Shown piece after piece: positions 6,063 through 13,043 of a DNA stretch of 18,963 bases (position 1 is the stretch's first letter; every line of letters begins with the position of its first letter). The DNA comes from Gammaproteobacteria bacterium (GTDB lineage Bacteria; Pseudomonadota; Gammaproteobacteria; DAOWEP01), in NCBI GenBank assembly GCA_030638455.1, contig DAOWEP010000115.1, forward strand, positions 1 to 18,963. Direction: 5' to 3'. The notes under the pieces are model-generated. The model ran no database searches. It was given only the letters and a program-made list of their open reading frames with translations, and was not told the origin of the DNA. A program made the translations under genes and the position numbers.

Positions 6063-8933
6063 ATGAAACCTGTGAAGGCTAAAAATCAATCAAACAAGAC
6101 AGCCGAAGACCTGTTAGAGGTGGTACGGGATCTTGTCACCGAAGTGCATCCACAAGACTCCTCCATTGAAGCCATCACCCTGGATAGTACTTTCGAAAAA
6201 GATCTTGGTCTTGGCAGCCTGGCACGTGTCGAATTGATTTCACGAGTTGAAACACAATTTAAGCTTGCTTTACCGGAACGTACATTTGCCGAGGCCGAAA
6301 CAGCAAGAGATTTGCTACGTGCTGTACTTAGTGCGACAAGCCCCAGAACAATACTCACTGCTGCAGAAATACCCTCGATAAAAATGGGCGAGGCGATAAC
6401 TGAATCGATAACAGCGCCTGCTAAGGCAGAGACCTTGATCGATGTTCTGGACTGGCATGTTACACATCAAGCTGATCGACCCCATATCCAGATCTATAAA
6501 GATGAACTGGATGGCGAAGTCATTAACTATAGGAAACTTAAGGATGAAGCAAGCAAACTAGCGAACGGTTTACAGGAACGCGGATTAAAGCCTGCCGAAC
6601 CTGTCGCTATTATGCTACCCAGTGGTCCGGATTATTTTTACAGCTTCTTTGGCATTCTGATGGCTGGCGGTATCCCGGTTCCTATTTACCCCCCTGCACG
6701 ACCCTCACAACTAGAAGACCATATGCGTAGACATACACGCATCCTGGGCAATTGCCTCGCAAATACGCTTATCACCGTACCTGAAGCCAAACGTGTGGCG
6801 CAATTACTTAAGTCTCAGGTCCCCAATCTACAACATATCGTATCGGTCACTGAACTTATGGCAACAACCGGCATATCAACACCGCCTGTTTTAAGTGCTA
6901 ATGACGTTGCATTTATACAATATACATCCGGTAGTACTGGTAACCCGAAAGGCGTGGTTCTTACCCATAGTAACTTGCTTGCCAATATTCGTGCTATGGG
7001 ACAAGTTGTTAATGCCGGACCTAAAGATATCTTTATCAGTTGGTTGCCACTTTATCATGACATGGGTTTAATTGGTGCGTGGCTAGGGAGTTTATACTAT
7101 GCAGCGCTATTTGTGGTAATGTCACCATTGAGCTTTCTGGCAAGACCGGAACGCTGGCTATGGGCAATTCACCACTACCGAGGCACTTTGTCAGCATCAC
7201 CAAACTTCGGCTATGAATATTGCTTACGTCGATTAAAGGATGAAGATCTGCAGGAACTAGACCTCAGCTCCTGGCGCGCTGCTTTCAATGGTGCCGAACC
7301 GGTCAGCCCGGAAACCATACAAGATTTTGATCAACACTTTGCTTCGTTTAATTTCAATTCCAAAGCAATGATGCCGGTATACGGCCTGGCAGAATCATCG
7401 GTAGGCCTTGCATTCCCACCTTTAGACAGAGGACCACTCATTGATCATATCGAACGCGGCACCTTTATGCGATCAGGTCATGCAAAACCAATACAAGGTG
7501 ACGATAAAAATGCTTTAAAATTTGTTTCCAGTGGTCCCCCTTTACCCATGCATCAGATTAGAGTAATAGACCCCGCAGGGCATGAATTACCTGAACGTCA
7601 GGAAGGGAGATTACAATTCCGGGGTCCATCTTGTACTAGTGGCTATTATCGTGATGCAGCAAAAACACAAGATCTGTTTGATGGAGACTGGCTGGATTCA
7701 GGTGACCTTTCCTATATCGCCAATGCTGAGGTTTATGTCACGGGTCGTATCAAGGACATCATCATCCGTGCCGGACGCAACATTTATCCACATGAACTGG
7801 AAGAAACGGTGGGAAATATCCCCGGCATTAGAACGGGTCGTGTCGCAGTATTCGGAAGTGAGAATATTAAAACAGGAACAGAACGTCTGATCGTCCTGGC
7901 AGAGACCCATAACAAAGACGCTGCCGTAAAAGAAAAACTGCGAAGTGAAATTAACATTCTGGCAACCGACCTAATCGGCTCACCACCCGATGAAGTAATA
8001 TTGGCACCACCCAATACTGTTTTAAAAACATCAAGTGGAAAAATTCGTCGTGCTGCAAGTCGTGAAGTTTATGAAAAAGGCGCGATTGGAAAGGATCAGC
8101 CAAGCGTAAGCTGGCAAGTGGCGAGACTGACATTAGCCAGCATCATGCCGCAAATACAACGCTCGTTGCGATATATAAAATCTACGCTTTTTGCCGTATA
8201 TGCCTGGTGCGCCTATGGCATACTGGCACCGATCGTCTGGCTAGCCACCACATTTTTACCCGTCTTTTCGTGGCGTTGGTCTATCATGTGCGGCTGCGCA
8301 AGGCTGCTGGCAAAAGCTACTGCAACACCCATCAAGGTCAATGGACTGGGAAATCTTCCGACAGATGGAAAGGCCTATGTATTAGCGGCAAATCATGCCA
8401 GCTACCTGGATAGCTATGCCCTGGTGGCAACGTTACCAGGGCATTTTCGTTTTATCGCAAAAGAAGAATTGGCAAACAGATTTATCACTCGTGTACCATT
8501 AATAAATATACATACTGAATTTGTTGAACGCTTTGAAACCAGAAAAGGCGTTGAACTCACCCAACGCCTTTGCAGTTTGCTTAAAGAAGGACAAGCATTA
8601 ATGTTTTTTGTTGAAGGTACATTTACCCGTATTCCTGGATTAAGACCTTTTCAATTAGGCGCTTTTACCACTGCCGCAGAAGCCGGCGCACCCGTAATCC
8701 CCGTAGCCATCAGGGGCACACGTTCAATGTTGCGCTCTGGATCCTGGTTCCCTCATCAAGGTTCGATATCTATAACCATAGGCGAGCCTATTGACCCGAA
8801 TGAGCTCAAGAAGGATTCACACAAAGACAACTGGGACGTAGCGATAAAAATGCGTGATCGCAGTCGGAAATTTATCTTACACCATTGCGGCGAGCCCGAT
8901 CTTGCCCAGCAAGGCATAGCACTAAGAGAATAA
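6063..8933 (+). CDS. three-domain ACP / fatty-acyl-AMP ligase / PlsC acyltransferase
   Basis: A 956-residue fusion. Residues about 12-92 are an acyl carrier domain with the phosphopantetheine Ser52 in DLGLGSLARVE. Residues about 125-680 are an adenylating domain of the fatty-acyl-AMP ligase type. It has YTSGSTGNPKG (287-297), SWLPLYHDMGLIG (326-338), NGAEPV (409-414), DSGDLSY (545-551), GRIKDIIIRAGRNIYP (561-576) and catalytic Lys660 in KTSSGKIRR. After a hydrophobic stretch (about 708-745), residues 755-930 are a PlsC acyltransferase with the HX4D motif H778-D783 in NHASYLD, VEGTFTR (850-856) and PVIPVAIRGTR. The likely path is fatty acid to acyl-AMP, to acyl on the built-in carrier, to a lysophospholipid or related acceptor at the membrane. 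This would be an analogue of E. coli Aas in reversed domain order with its own ACP. The acceptor is unknown. Confidence 0.9.
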   Translation: MKPVKAKNQSNKTAEDLLEVVRDLVTEVHPQDSSIEAITLDSTFEKDLGLGSLARVELISRVETQFKLALPERTFAEAETARDLLRAVLSATSPRTILTAAEIPSIKMGEAITESITAPAKAETLIDVLDWHVTHQADRPHIQIYKDELDGEVINYRKLKDEASKLANGLQERGLKPAEPVAIMLPSGPDYFYSFFGILMAGGIPVPIYPPARPSQLEDHMRRHTRILGNCLANTLITVPEAKRVAQLLKSQVPNLQHIVSVTELMATTGISTPPVLSANDVAFIQYTSGSTGNPKGVVLTHSNLLANIRAMGQVVNAGPKDIFISWLPLYHDMGLIGAWLGSLYYAALFVVMSPLSFLARPERWLWAIHHYRGTLSASPNFGYEYCLRRLKDEDLQELDLSSWRAAFNGAEPVSPETIQDFDQHFASFNFNSKAMMPVYGLAESSVGLAFPPLDRGPLIDHIERGTFMRSGHAKPIQGDDKNALKFVSSGPPLPMHQIRVIDPAGHELPERQEGRLQFRGPSCTSGYYRDAAKTQDLFDGDWLDSGDLSYIANAEVYVTGRIKDIIIRAGRNIYPHELEETVGNIPGIRTGRVAVFGSENIKTGTERLIVLAETHNKDAAVKEKLRSEINILATDLIGSPPDEVILAPPNTVLKTSSGKIRRAASREVYEKGAIGKDQPSVSWQVARLTLASIMPQIQRSLRYIKSTLFAVYAWCAYGILAPIVWLATTFLPVFSWRWSIMCGCARLLAKATATPIKVNGLGNLPTDGKAYVLAANHASYLDSYALVATLPGHFRFIAKEELANRFITRVPLINIHTEFVERFETRKGVELTQRLCSLLKEGQALMFFVEGTFTRIPGLRPFQLGAFTTAAEAGAPVIPVAIRGTRSMLRSGSWFPHQGSISITIGEPIDPNELKKDSHKDNWDVAIKMRDRSRKFILHHCGEPDLAQQGIALRE

Positions 8934-8999
8934 AACCGTCTTGGCCATCATGGAAAGGTGATATTTATATCAAAAAGCACATGTAACTTATTGATTATA

Positions 9000-9089
9000 T
9001 GGCGGAGAGGCAGGGATTCGAACCCTGGGAGGGGATAAACCCTCGCTGGTTTTCAAGACCAGTGCATTCAACCGCTCTGCCACCTCTCC
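9000..9089 (-). tRNA. tRNA-Ser (anticodon UGA)
   Basis: Read on the minus strand, a 7-bp acceptor stem GGAGAGG/CCTCTCC closes a class II tRNA with a long variable arm (GAGGG...CCCTC). The T arm contains GGTTCGAATCC, and the anticodon stem CTGGT/ACCAG holds loop CTTGAAA, giving anticodon TGA (reads UCA and related serine codons). A G discriminator and an encoded CCA end the gene. No partner tRNA is adjacent. Confidence 0.97.
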
Positions 9090-9173
9090 AAAACACTACA
9101 ATTTTTATTTTTACAACACTCTAACTAGTAATTCCTATACCTTAATAGCGGCTAGCCGCTCTCGACTGCTCGT

Positions 9174-9257
9174 TCGGTAATTGCTCCTGCATTACTCTAC
9201 CTTCACCCATCCATGGGTTCGTCCAGACGCAGTCTACCGATTCCGTCTCTGGAATCG
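9174..9257 (-). repeat. dispersed hairpin repeat, copy A
   Basis: Read on the minus strand this copy contains three hairpin units: CGATTCC-AGAGAC-GGAATCG (9238-9257), ACCC-ATGGAT-GGGT (9205-9218), and GTAAT / ATTAC arms around a TGC-rich centre (9177-9195). The linker GAAGGTAGAG separates the last two. It aligns with copy C through GGTAGA, GTCTGG, GAAGGTAGAG, GAGCA and CCGA while the arm bases differ. It belongs with the copies at 10362-10444 and 10671-10776. Confidence 0.7.
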
Positions 9258-9270
9258 TGCCACCTCTCCA
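9258..9270. repeat. 13-bp direct copy of the tRNA-Ser 5' end
   Basis: TGCCACCTCTCCA here is identical to 9078-9090, which includes the first 12 bases of tRNA-Ser on the other strand plus one flanking base. The two copies are 180 bases apart in the same orientation and bracket repeat copy A. The similarity stops sharply at both ends, so this is not a second tRNA gene. Confidence 0.6.
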
Positions 9271-9640
9271 GATTTCGAAATATAGCTGACTTTAATTGCC
9301 TAAACTTGTCCCTGTTTCACCAGCCTAAATCGAGCGCAAAAGGATACATGAAACGCCCTGTCTTTGACTAGTGCTCAGACAGATTTATATTGTGGAATTT
9401 CTATCCATCACTACATCCTGCCTAGCCAAAGCCTGCTTATTTAGGGATGAGTATCCGGCATACTAGCCGTATAAATATAGCCACAAGGGTTGAAACTGAA
9501 CTATTTTACCCTTATCTTGTCTATTAATGAGTGTAAATCCTTGATTTTTTAACAAGATTGTTATACAAATACCGGCAAATCTTTACTATAATTAGCCAAT
9601 TAGAACCATTTATTTCAACCTAAAGAGAGGTCCAACCGGA

Positions 9641-10312
9641 ATGAATAACTTCGGACAAGTTGCATCACGTCAAAGTACAGCTGTATTAGCAACCAATAAG
9701 GTCATCCGTAACACTTACATCCTGCTTTCCACAACACTGTTGTTCAGTGCGGTGACTGCATTTATTGCCATATCCGCGAACATGAGTCATGGCGCGGGAC
9801 TGATTGCTAGTATTGTCGCCATTGCCATGCTCTGGTTTGTACTGCCGCGTACTGCAAATTCGGCTAGCGGTATCCCCGTTATTTTTGCCATTACCGGCCT
9901 GTTTGGGCTGGGTCTTGGCCCGGTCATCAACTTCTACCTGAATATGCCCGCCGGCCCGAGTATTGTCATGACGGCCCTCGGTGGCACAGGTGCTATTTTC
10001 CTTGGCCTGTCCGGGTATGCCCTGACCACCCGCAAAGATTTCAGCTTTATGGGCGGTTTTCTGATGGTGGGCATGTTTGTGGTTATACTGGCTGCAGTGG
10101 CAAACATCTTCTTTGCCATGCCTGCCCTGCAACTAGCCATTAGCGCTGTAGTCATTATGATTATGAGCGGTTTCATTCTGTATGAGACTTCCTCGATCAT
10201 CCATGGCGGTCAAACCAATTACATTATGGCAACCGCCAGCCTGTTCCTATCATTGCTGAATATGTTCCAGGCGCTGTTACATATACTGGGTGCCTTCAGG
10301 GGTAGAGACTAG
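9641..10312 (+). CDS. yccA: Bax inhibitor-1 / YccA family membrane protein
   Basis: A 223-residue inner-membrane protein of the BI-1 (TMBIM/LFG) superfamily with about seven transmembrane helices. It is close to E. coli YccA: NKVIRNTYILLS near the N-terminus, the GYALTTRKDFSFMGGFLM block after helix 4, ANIFF, LAISAVVI, and the C-terminal FILYETSSIIHGGQTNYI followed by LSLLNMF. In E. coli, YccA is a substrate and modulator of the membrane protease FtsH; other BI-1 proteins act as pH-gated calcium leak channels. Which role applies here is not visible. An AGAGAGG Shine-Dalgarno lies upstream, and a terminator hairpin lies just after the stop. Confidence 0.93.
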   Translation: MNNFGQVASRQSTAVLATNKVIRNTYILLSTTLLFSAVTAFIAISANMSHGAGLIASIVAIAMLWFVLPRTANSASGIPVIFAITGLFGLGLGPVINFYLNMPAGPSIVMTALGGTGAIFLGLSGYALTTRKDFSFMGGFLMVGMFVVILAAVANIFFAMPALQLAISAVVIMIMSGFILYETSSIIHGGQTNYIMATASLFLSLLNMFQALLHILGAFRGRD

Positions 10313-10330
10313 AGTTATACCCTACCCCAT

Positions 10331-10359
10331 AAAGAATCCCCGCATGTCGGGGCTTCTTT
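10331..10359 (+). terminator. intrinsic terminator-like hairpin after yccA
   Basis: AAAGAA-T-CCCCG, a 5-base loop CATGT, then CGGGG-C-TTCTTT make a 12-position stem with one mismatch, 19 bases after the yccA stop. The A-rich 5' arm and T-rich 3' arm allow it to act in both directions. The T tract is short and interrupted. Confidence 0.75.
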
Positions 10360-10361
10360 AT

Positions 10362-10444
10362 GTACATGGACGTACGGTATGCTGCGAGCGCAGGACGCCT
10401 ACATGGATGTAGGTGTTAGAGTCGAGTCTGGAACGGAGACCGAG
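10362..10444 (+). repeat. dispersed hairpin repeat, copy B
   Basis: Contains GTAC-ATGGAC-GTAC (10362-10375) and CCTAC-ATGGAT-GTAGG (10398-10413, extendable to 8-bp arms with one G-T pair). A 24-bp block (10421-10444, beginning GTCGAGTCTGG and ending GACCGAG) then follows, which recurs exactly but inverted at 10729-10752. It lies between the yccA terminator and the small membrane protein gene. Confidence 0.75.
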
Positions 10445-10478
10445 CGGCGATTGAACCCATCATATTAAAGGTATTGAT

Positions 10479-10661
10479 ATGGACTGGATAAAAATTGGAT
10501 CTGCACTGTTACTTGGCGCTATGCTGATTTTCATTTTCCCGCGAATGCGCCATGCGCTAAAACATACGCCAAAGGGTACTACCAAAGACTGGATGGGTTA
10601 TCTGTTACCCCTACTTGCAGTGATTGGCTTTGTCATTTTCCTCGTCATGATGGTTAGGTAG
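10479..10661 (+). CDS. 60-residue two-helix membrane protein
   Basis: A small hydrophobic protein with helix 1 at about residues 5-22 and helix 2 at about 40-58, joined by a basic loop (PRMRHALKHTPKGTTKDW). AAAGG is placed 8 bases before the ATG. The positive loop predicts both ends outside and the loop in the cytoplasm. I do not recognise a named family. Reality is supported by the ribosome site, coherent hydrophobic pattern and lack of a competing frame. It lies between inverted repeat copies B and C, so it may be an independent transcription unit or ride with a mobile unit. Confidence 0.7.
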   Translation: MDWIKIGSALLLGAMLIFIFPRMRHALKHTPKGTTKDWMGYLLPLLAVIGFVIFLVMMVR

Positions 10662-10670
10662 AGATCTTCC

Positions 10671-10776
10671 TCGGCAACTGCTCCATGCGTTGCTCTACCT
10701 TCTGCGTCCATGCAGTCGCCAATACTCTCTCGGTCTCCGTTCCAGACTCGACCCTACCTCCTCCGTCTATGAAGTC
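10671..10776 (-). repeat. dispersed hairpin repeat, copy C
   Basis: On the minus strand, in order: CTTC-ATAGAC-GGAG (10761-10774, one G-U-type pair), the 24-bp block shared with copy B in inverted orientation (10729-10752, exact), CTGC-ATGGAC-GCAG (10702-10715), linker GAAGGTAGAG, and GCAAC/GTTGC arms around a TGCTCCATGC centre (10674-10693, plus-strand reading). Copies B and C face each other across the small membrane protein gene. Confidence 0.75.
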
Positions 10777-10802
10777 GTTTTTCTAAGGGGATCAGCAAGA
10801 GC

Positions 10803-11159
10803 TTAGTGCTCGCCTTTCGTTCTGCGTATCCCCGCCAGACGATTCCCCTGCTTTTGTGGTCCGCCCTTTGGGAAGATTTTATGTAGATATGGATTACTTC
10901 CCTTTTCCTTGCCCCATACCGATCTGAAATGCTTTATCATTTCCCGTACACTGGCCTGCACACCATGCTTATGATGAAAATCACGGATAAAACGAATTAC
11001 CTCCCAGTGCTCATTCGTCAATTCCAGTCCTTCTTCGCTGGCTAGAACAAGTGTAAAGTCTTCCGACCATTCATCAAGATTAACGATATAACCTTCACCA
11101 CAGGTCAGAACATCTTCTCCGTTTACCTTAATGCTTTTGGTTTGCATATTTGGATACAT
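10803..11159 (-). CDS. DsrC/TusE-family protein lacking the C-terminal cysteines (RspA-like)
   Basis: A 118-residue DsrC/TusE-family protein. The family fold is recognisable from GYIVNLDEWSED (residues 23-34), ELTNEHWEVIRFIRDFHHKHG (46-66) and the C-terminal arm FPKGGPQKQGNRLAG (96-110). In DsrC that arm carries two redox cysteines, and in TusE the penultimate one. Here the CysB position is Asn106 and the CysA position is about Glu117, so sulfur-carrier or trisulfide chemistry is not possible at the usual site; the only Cys is Cys20. Such cysteine-free homologues have been called RspA and thought to be regulatory. It is the last gene of the nitrate operon, 33 bases after the membrane anchor subunit, with a weak GGGGTG ribosome site. 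A nitrate-linked regulatory or assembly role is inference. Confidence 0.88.
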   Translation of the reverse strand: MYPNMQTKSIKVNGEDVLTCGEGYIVNLDEWSEDFTLVLASEEGLELTNEHWEVIRFIRDFHHKHGVQASVREMIKHFRSVWGKEKGSNPYLHKIFPKGGPQKQGNRLAGIRRTKGEH

Positions 11160-11192
11160 ATTACACCCCAGTTTTATTTTTGAACTTTGTAC

Positions 11193-13043
11193 TCAATGTA
11201 TGTCAGCTACCACGCCTACCTGCTGCATATTCGCCAGACCTGTTTCACGCGCATGCTCCTGAAAACTCTGGTTACGCCAAAAAAATGCGCCCGGCATGGT
11301 GGTCGGTATGACCAGCACATAAAAAAGTGCGCGGCCAACCAAAGAAGTAGCTAGTAGCATTACACCCGTTAGAAACCAACCACTATATCCACCCCAGCCA
11401 TCTACACCCGACAAAACTAGTACTGATACCGCTACTATGGACAAAGCCAGGCCAATATTACGAGATATATAGGTTTTACCAAAGGTAGTGAACTGTTCAT
11501 GGAGTGATGCTGCGCCCTCCCCTCCACGTTTCTCAAGGTCACGTGCATGGAATACCAGCCCAACAGCTTCAAGAACCAGACCAGCCAATACAGTTACAGA
11601 TAGCAACTGCATTAGTTCGATATAAGAAGCACCCTTCCCTGCAAGCACACCAGCAAACACCAGTCCTGTTAACAAGGATCCCTGACTCAACATGCTACCG
11701 TAGAACGAGGTATACACCTGCCAGTGATTCCAGAAGGGCCTGGCCTTTATATGGTAGATCTTGCACATAAAGTATAGGGCGACAGGCCCCGCTACTACCG
11801 CAGCCCAGCCAAAAAAACTCTGCAAACTGGTTATCAGGTCTTTTGGCATCTCCTGAAAGATTGAAGGCAATACTGTCAACAATGTATAAACACCCAACAT
11901 ATTAAAAAAAACGGCAATGCCTGCTACTTCCCTGCTAACCGGAGAGTACCTGAGATTGTTAAAGGAGCGATAAAATCGATGTGGCTTTCCTAAATGCATG
12001 GTAGACAGTACCAGTGCAAAAGTTTCCAGGGCCAACAGAGTAAACAGAAATACAGGAACAGCGATCGGAGAATGCTCTATGGACAACGACTCGAACCCCA
12101 ATACCTCATTACCCAGGAACAGCGCCATGAAAGCACCGACAACTGTCTGGGTGATTAAGGTAAATACAACTAGCGGGTCTTCTCTCGAACGAAGCTTACT
12201 CAAACCCCACTGTCTATCTTTATTTTTCTTGCGCACCTTTGCCTTATAGGCACCCTGCCCCTGCTCGTCCCGCTCATATCGTAACGGCATGGAGTCTGGC
12301 CTGGTCATTTCACGTGGCAGACTTTTGTTCTGCTGAAAACGAATATTGGGATGAGTAATTTCCGGGTCAGGAAACCCCGGGATTTGCACTTCCAACTGGT
12401 CTCGGTTTTCCGGTTTTGTTTCGATAACACCAAAATCCAGCGCACCTGCCAGACAGGCAGAAACACAGGCGGGCTTTAAACCTTGTTCAAGCCTGTCCAC
12501 ACACATATTACATTTGGAAACATGACCTGCGTTGGTATCGAGTTGCGGTGCATTGTATGGACAAACCCAGGTACAGTAACCACAACCAAAACAGATGTCC
12601 GGGTCCTGTAACACCGCGCCATATTCGGCAAACTTGGTATATGCCCTGGTAGGACAACCCTTAAGACAAACAGGGTCATCACAATGGTTACAGGCCATGG
12701 AAATATTCAGGCGCTGATAGGCCGGATAAGTACCTCCCTCGATATAACCTACTGAGCGAAATGCGAGATGTGCGGGTAAATCATTCTTTTCACTACAGGC
12801 AGACTCACAGGCATGACAGGAAATACAATTATCAGCATTGAAGTAAAACCCGTGCTGCTTGTACCGGTTCGGGTTTTCTCCAATCGATGAGTCACCGTTT
12901 ATATTCAGGGATTTTTTTGCGAGCGCATCATTTTCCTCGACAAGCTGAATTGGCTTACCATACTGGTTAAGTTCTGGCGGCTTCACATCAGGGAGAACCG
13001 CATAATCCTGTTCATCTTCTCGAAATCTGTACATAGTCGTCAC
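11193..13043 (-). CDS. fused four-[4Fe-4S] ferredoxin / DmsC-type quinol-linked membrane anchor
   Basis: A 616-residue fusion of a DmsB-like electron-transfer subunit and a DmsC-like anchor. Four cysteine sets are visible: C73/76/79/83, C118/121/126/130, C151/154/157/161 and C178/181/193/197, predicting four [4Fe-4S] clusters in the usual DmsB pairing. A charged linker (about 210-285) leads to about eight hydrophobic helices (290-610) with the DmsC signature LETFALVLSTMHLGKPHRFYRSFNNLRYSPVSRE split across 339-371. DmsC anchors oxidise quinol. The start is GTG at 13043, sharing one base with the TAG of the nitrate reductase gene; an ATG three codons later is possible. Its position in the operon makes it the likely electron donor to the molybdoenzyme, giving quinol-driven nitrate reduction. 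Confidence 0.9.
   Translation of the reverse strand: MTTMYRFREDEQDYAVLPDVKPPELNQYGKPIQLVEENDALAKKSLNINGDSSIGENPNRYKQHGFYFNADNCISCHACESACSEKNDLPAHLAFRSVGYIEGGTYPAYQRLNISMACNHCDDPVCLKGCPTRAYTKFAEYGAVLQDPDICFGCGYCTWVCPYNAPQLDTNAGHVSKCNMCVDRLEQGLKPACVSACLAGALDFGVIETKPENRDQLEVQIPGFPDPEITHPNIRFQQNKSLPREMTRPDSMPLRYERDEQGQGAYKAKVRKKNKDRQWGLSKLRSREDPLVVFTLITQTVVGAFMALFLGNEVLGFESLSIEHSPIAVPVFLFTLLALETFALVLSTMHLGKPHRFYRSFNNLRYSPVSREVAGIAVFFNMLGVYTLLTVLPSIFQEMPKDLITSLQSFFGWAAVVAGPVALYFMCKIYHIKARPFWNHWQVYTSFYGSMLSQGSLLTGLVFAGVLAGKGASYIELMQLLSVTVLAGLVLEAVGLVFHARDLEKRGGEGAASLHEQFTTFGKTYISRNIGLALSIVAVSVLVLSGVDGWGGYSGWFLTGVMLLATSLVGRALFYVLVIPTTMPGAFFWRNQSFQEHARETGLANMQQVGVVADIH

Larger units (their letters stand above)
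9090..9640. other. non-coding stretch with repeat copy A and the yccA promoter region
   Basis: About 550 bases with no supported gene. The left third holds a perfect 14-bp palindrome AGCGGCTAGCCGCT (9147-9160), the dispersed repeat copy A, and a 13-bp copy of the tRNA-Ser 5' end. The right part (9271-9640) is plain AT-rich sequence leading to the yccA-like gene. A TATAAT at 9587-9592 is a candidate -10 box, but no good -35 hexamer sits at the right distance. Confidence 0.5.

Noticed and set aside
9000..9270. Genomic island attachment site at tRNA-Ser
   Set aside because: The duplicated 13-mer is from the 5' end of the tRNA, only 180 bases away, and there is no integrase or mobile gene between or near.
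9686..10132. 148-codon minus-strand frame inside the yccA-like gene
   Set aside because: It is a reverse-strand shadow of a strongly conserved seven-helix protein; its composition (His, Gln, Gly-rich) is what helix codons give when read backwards.
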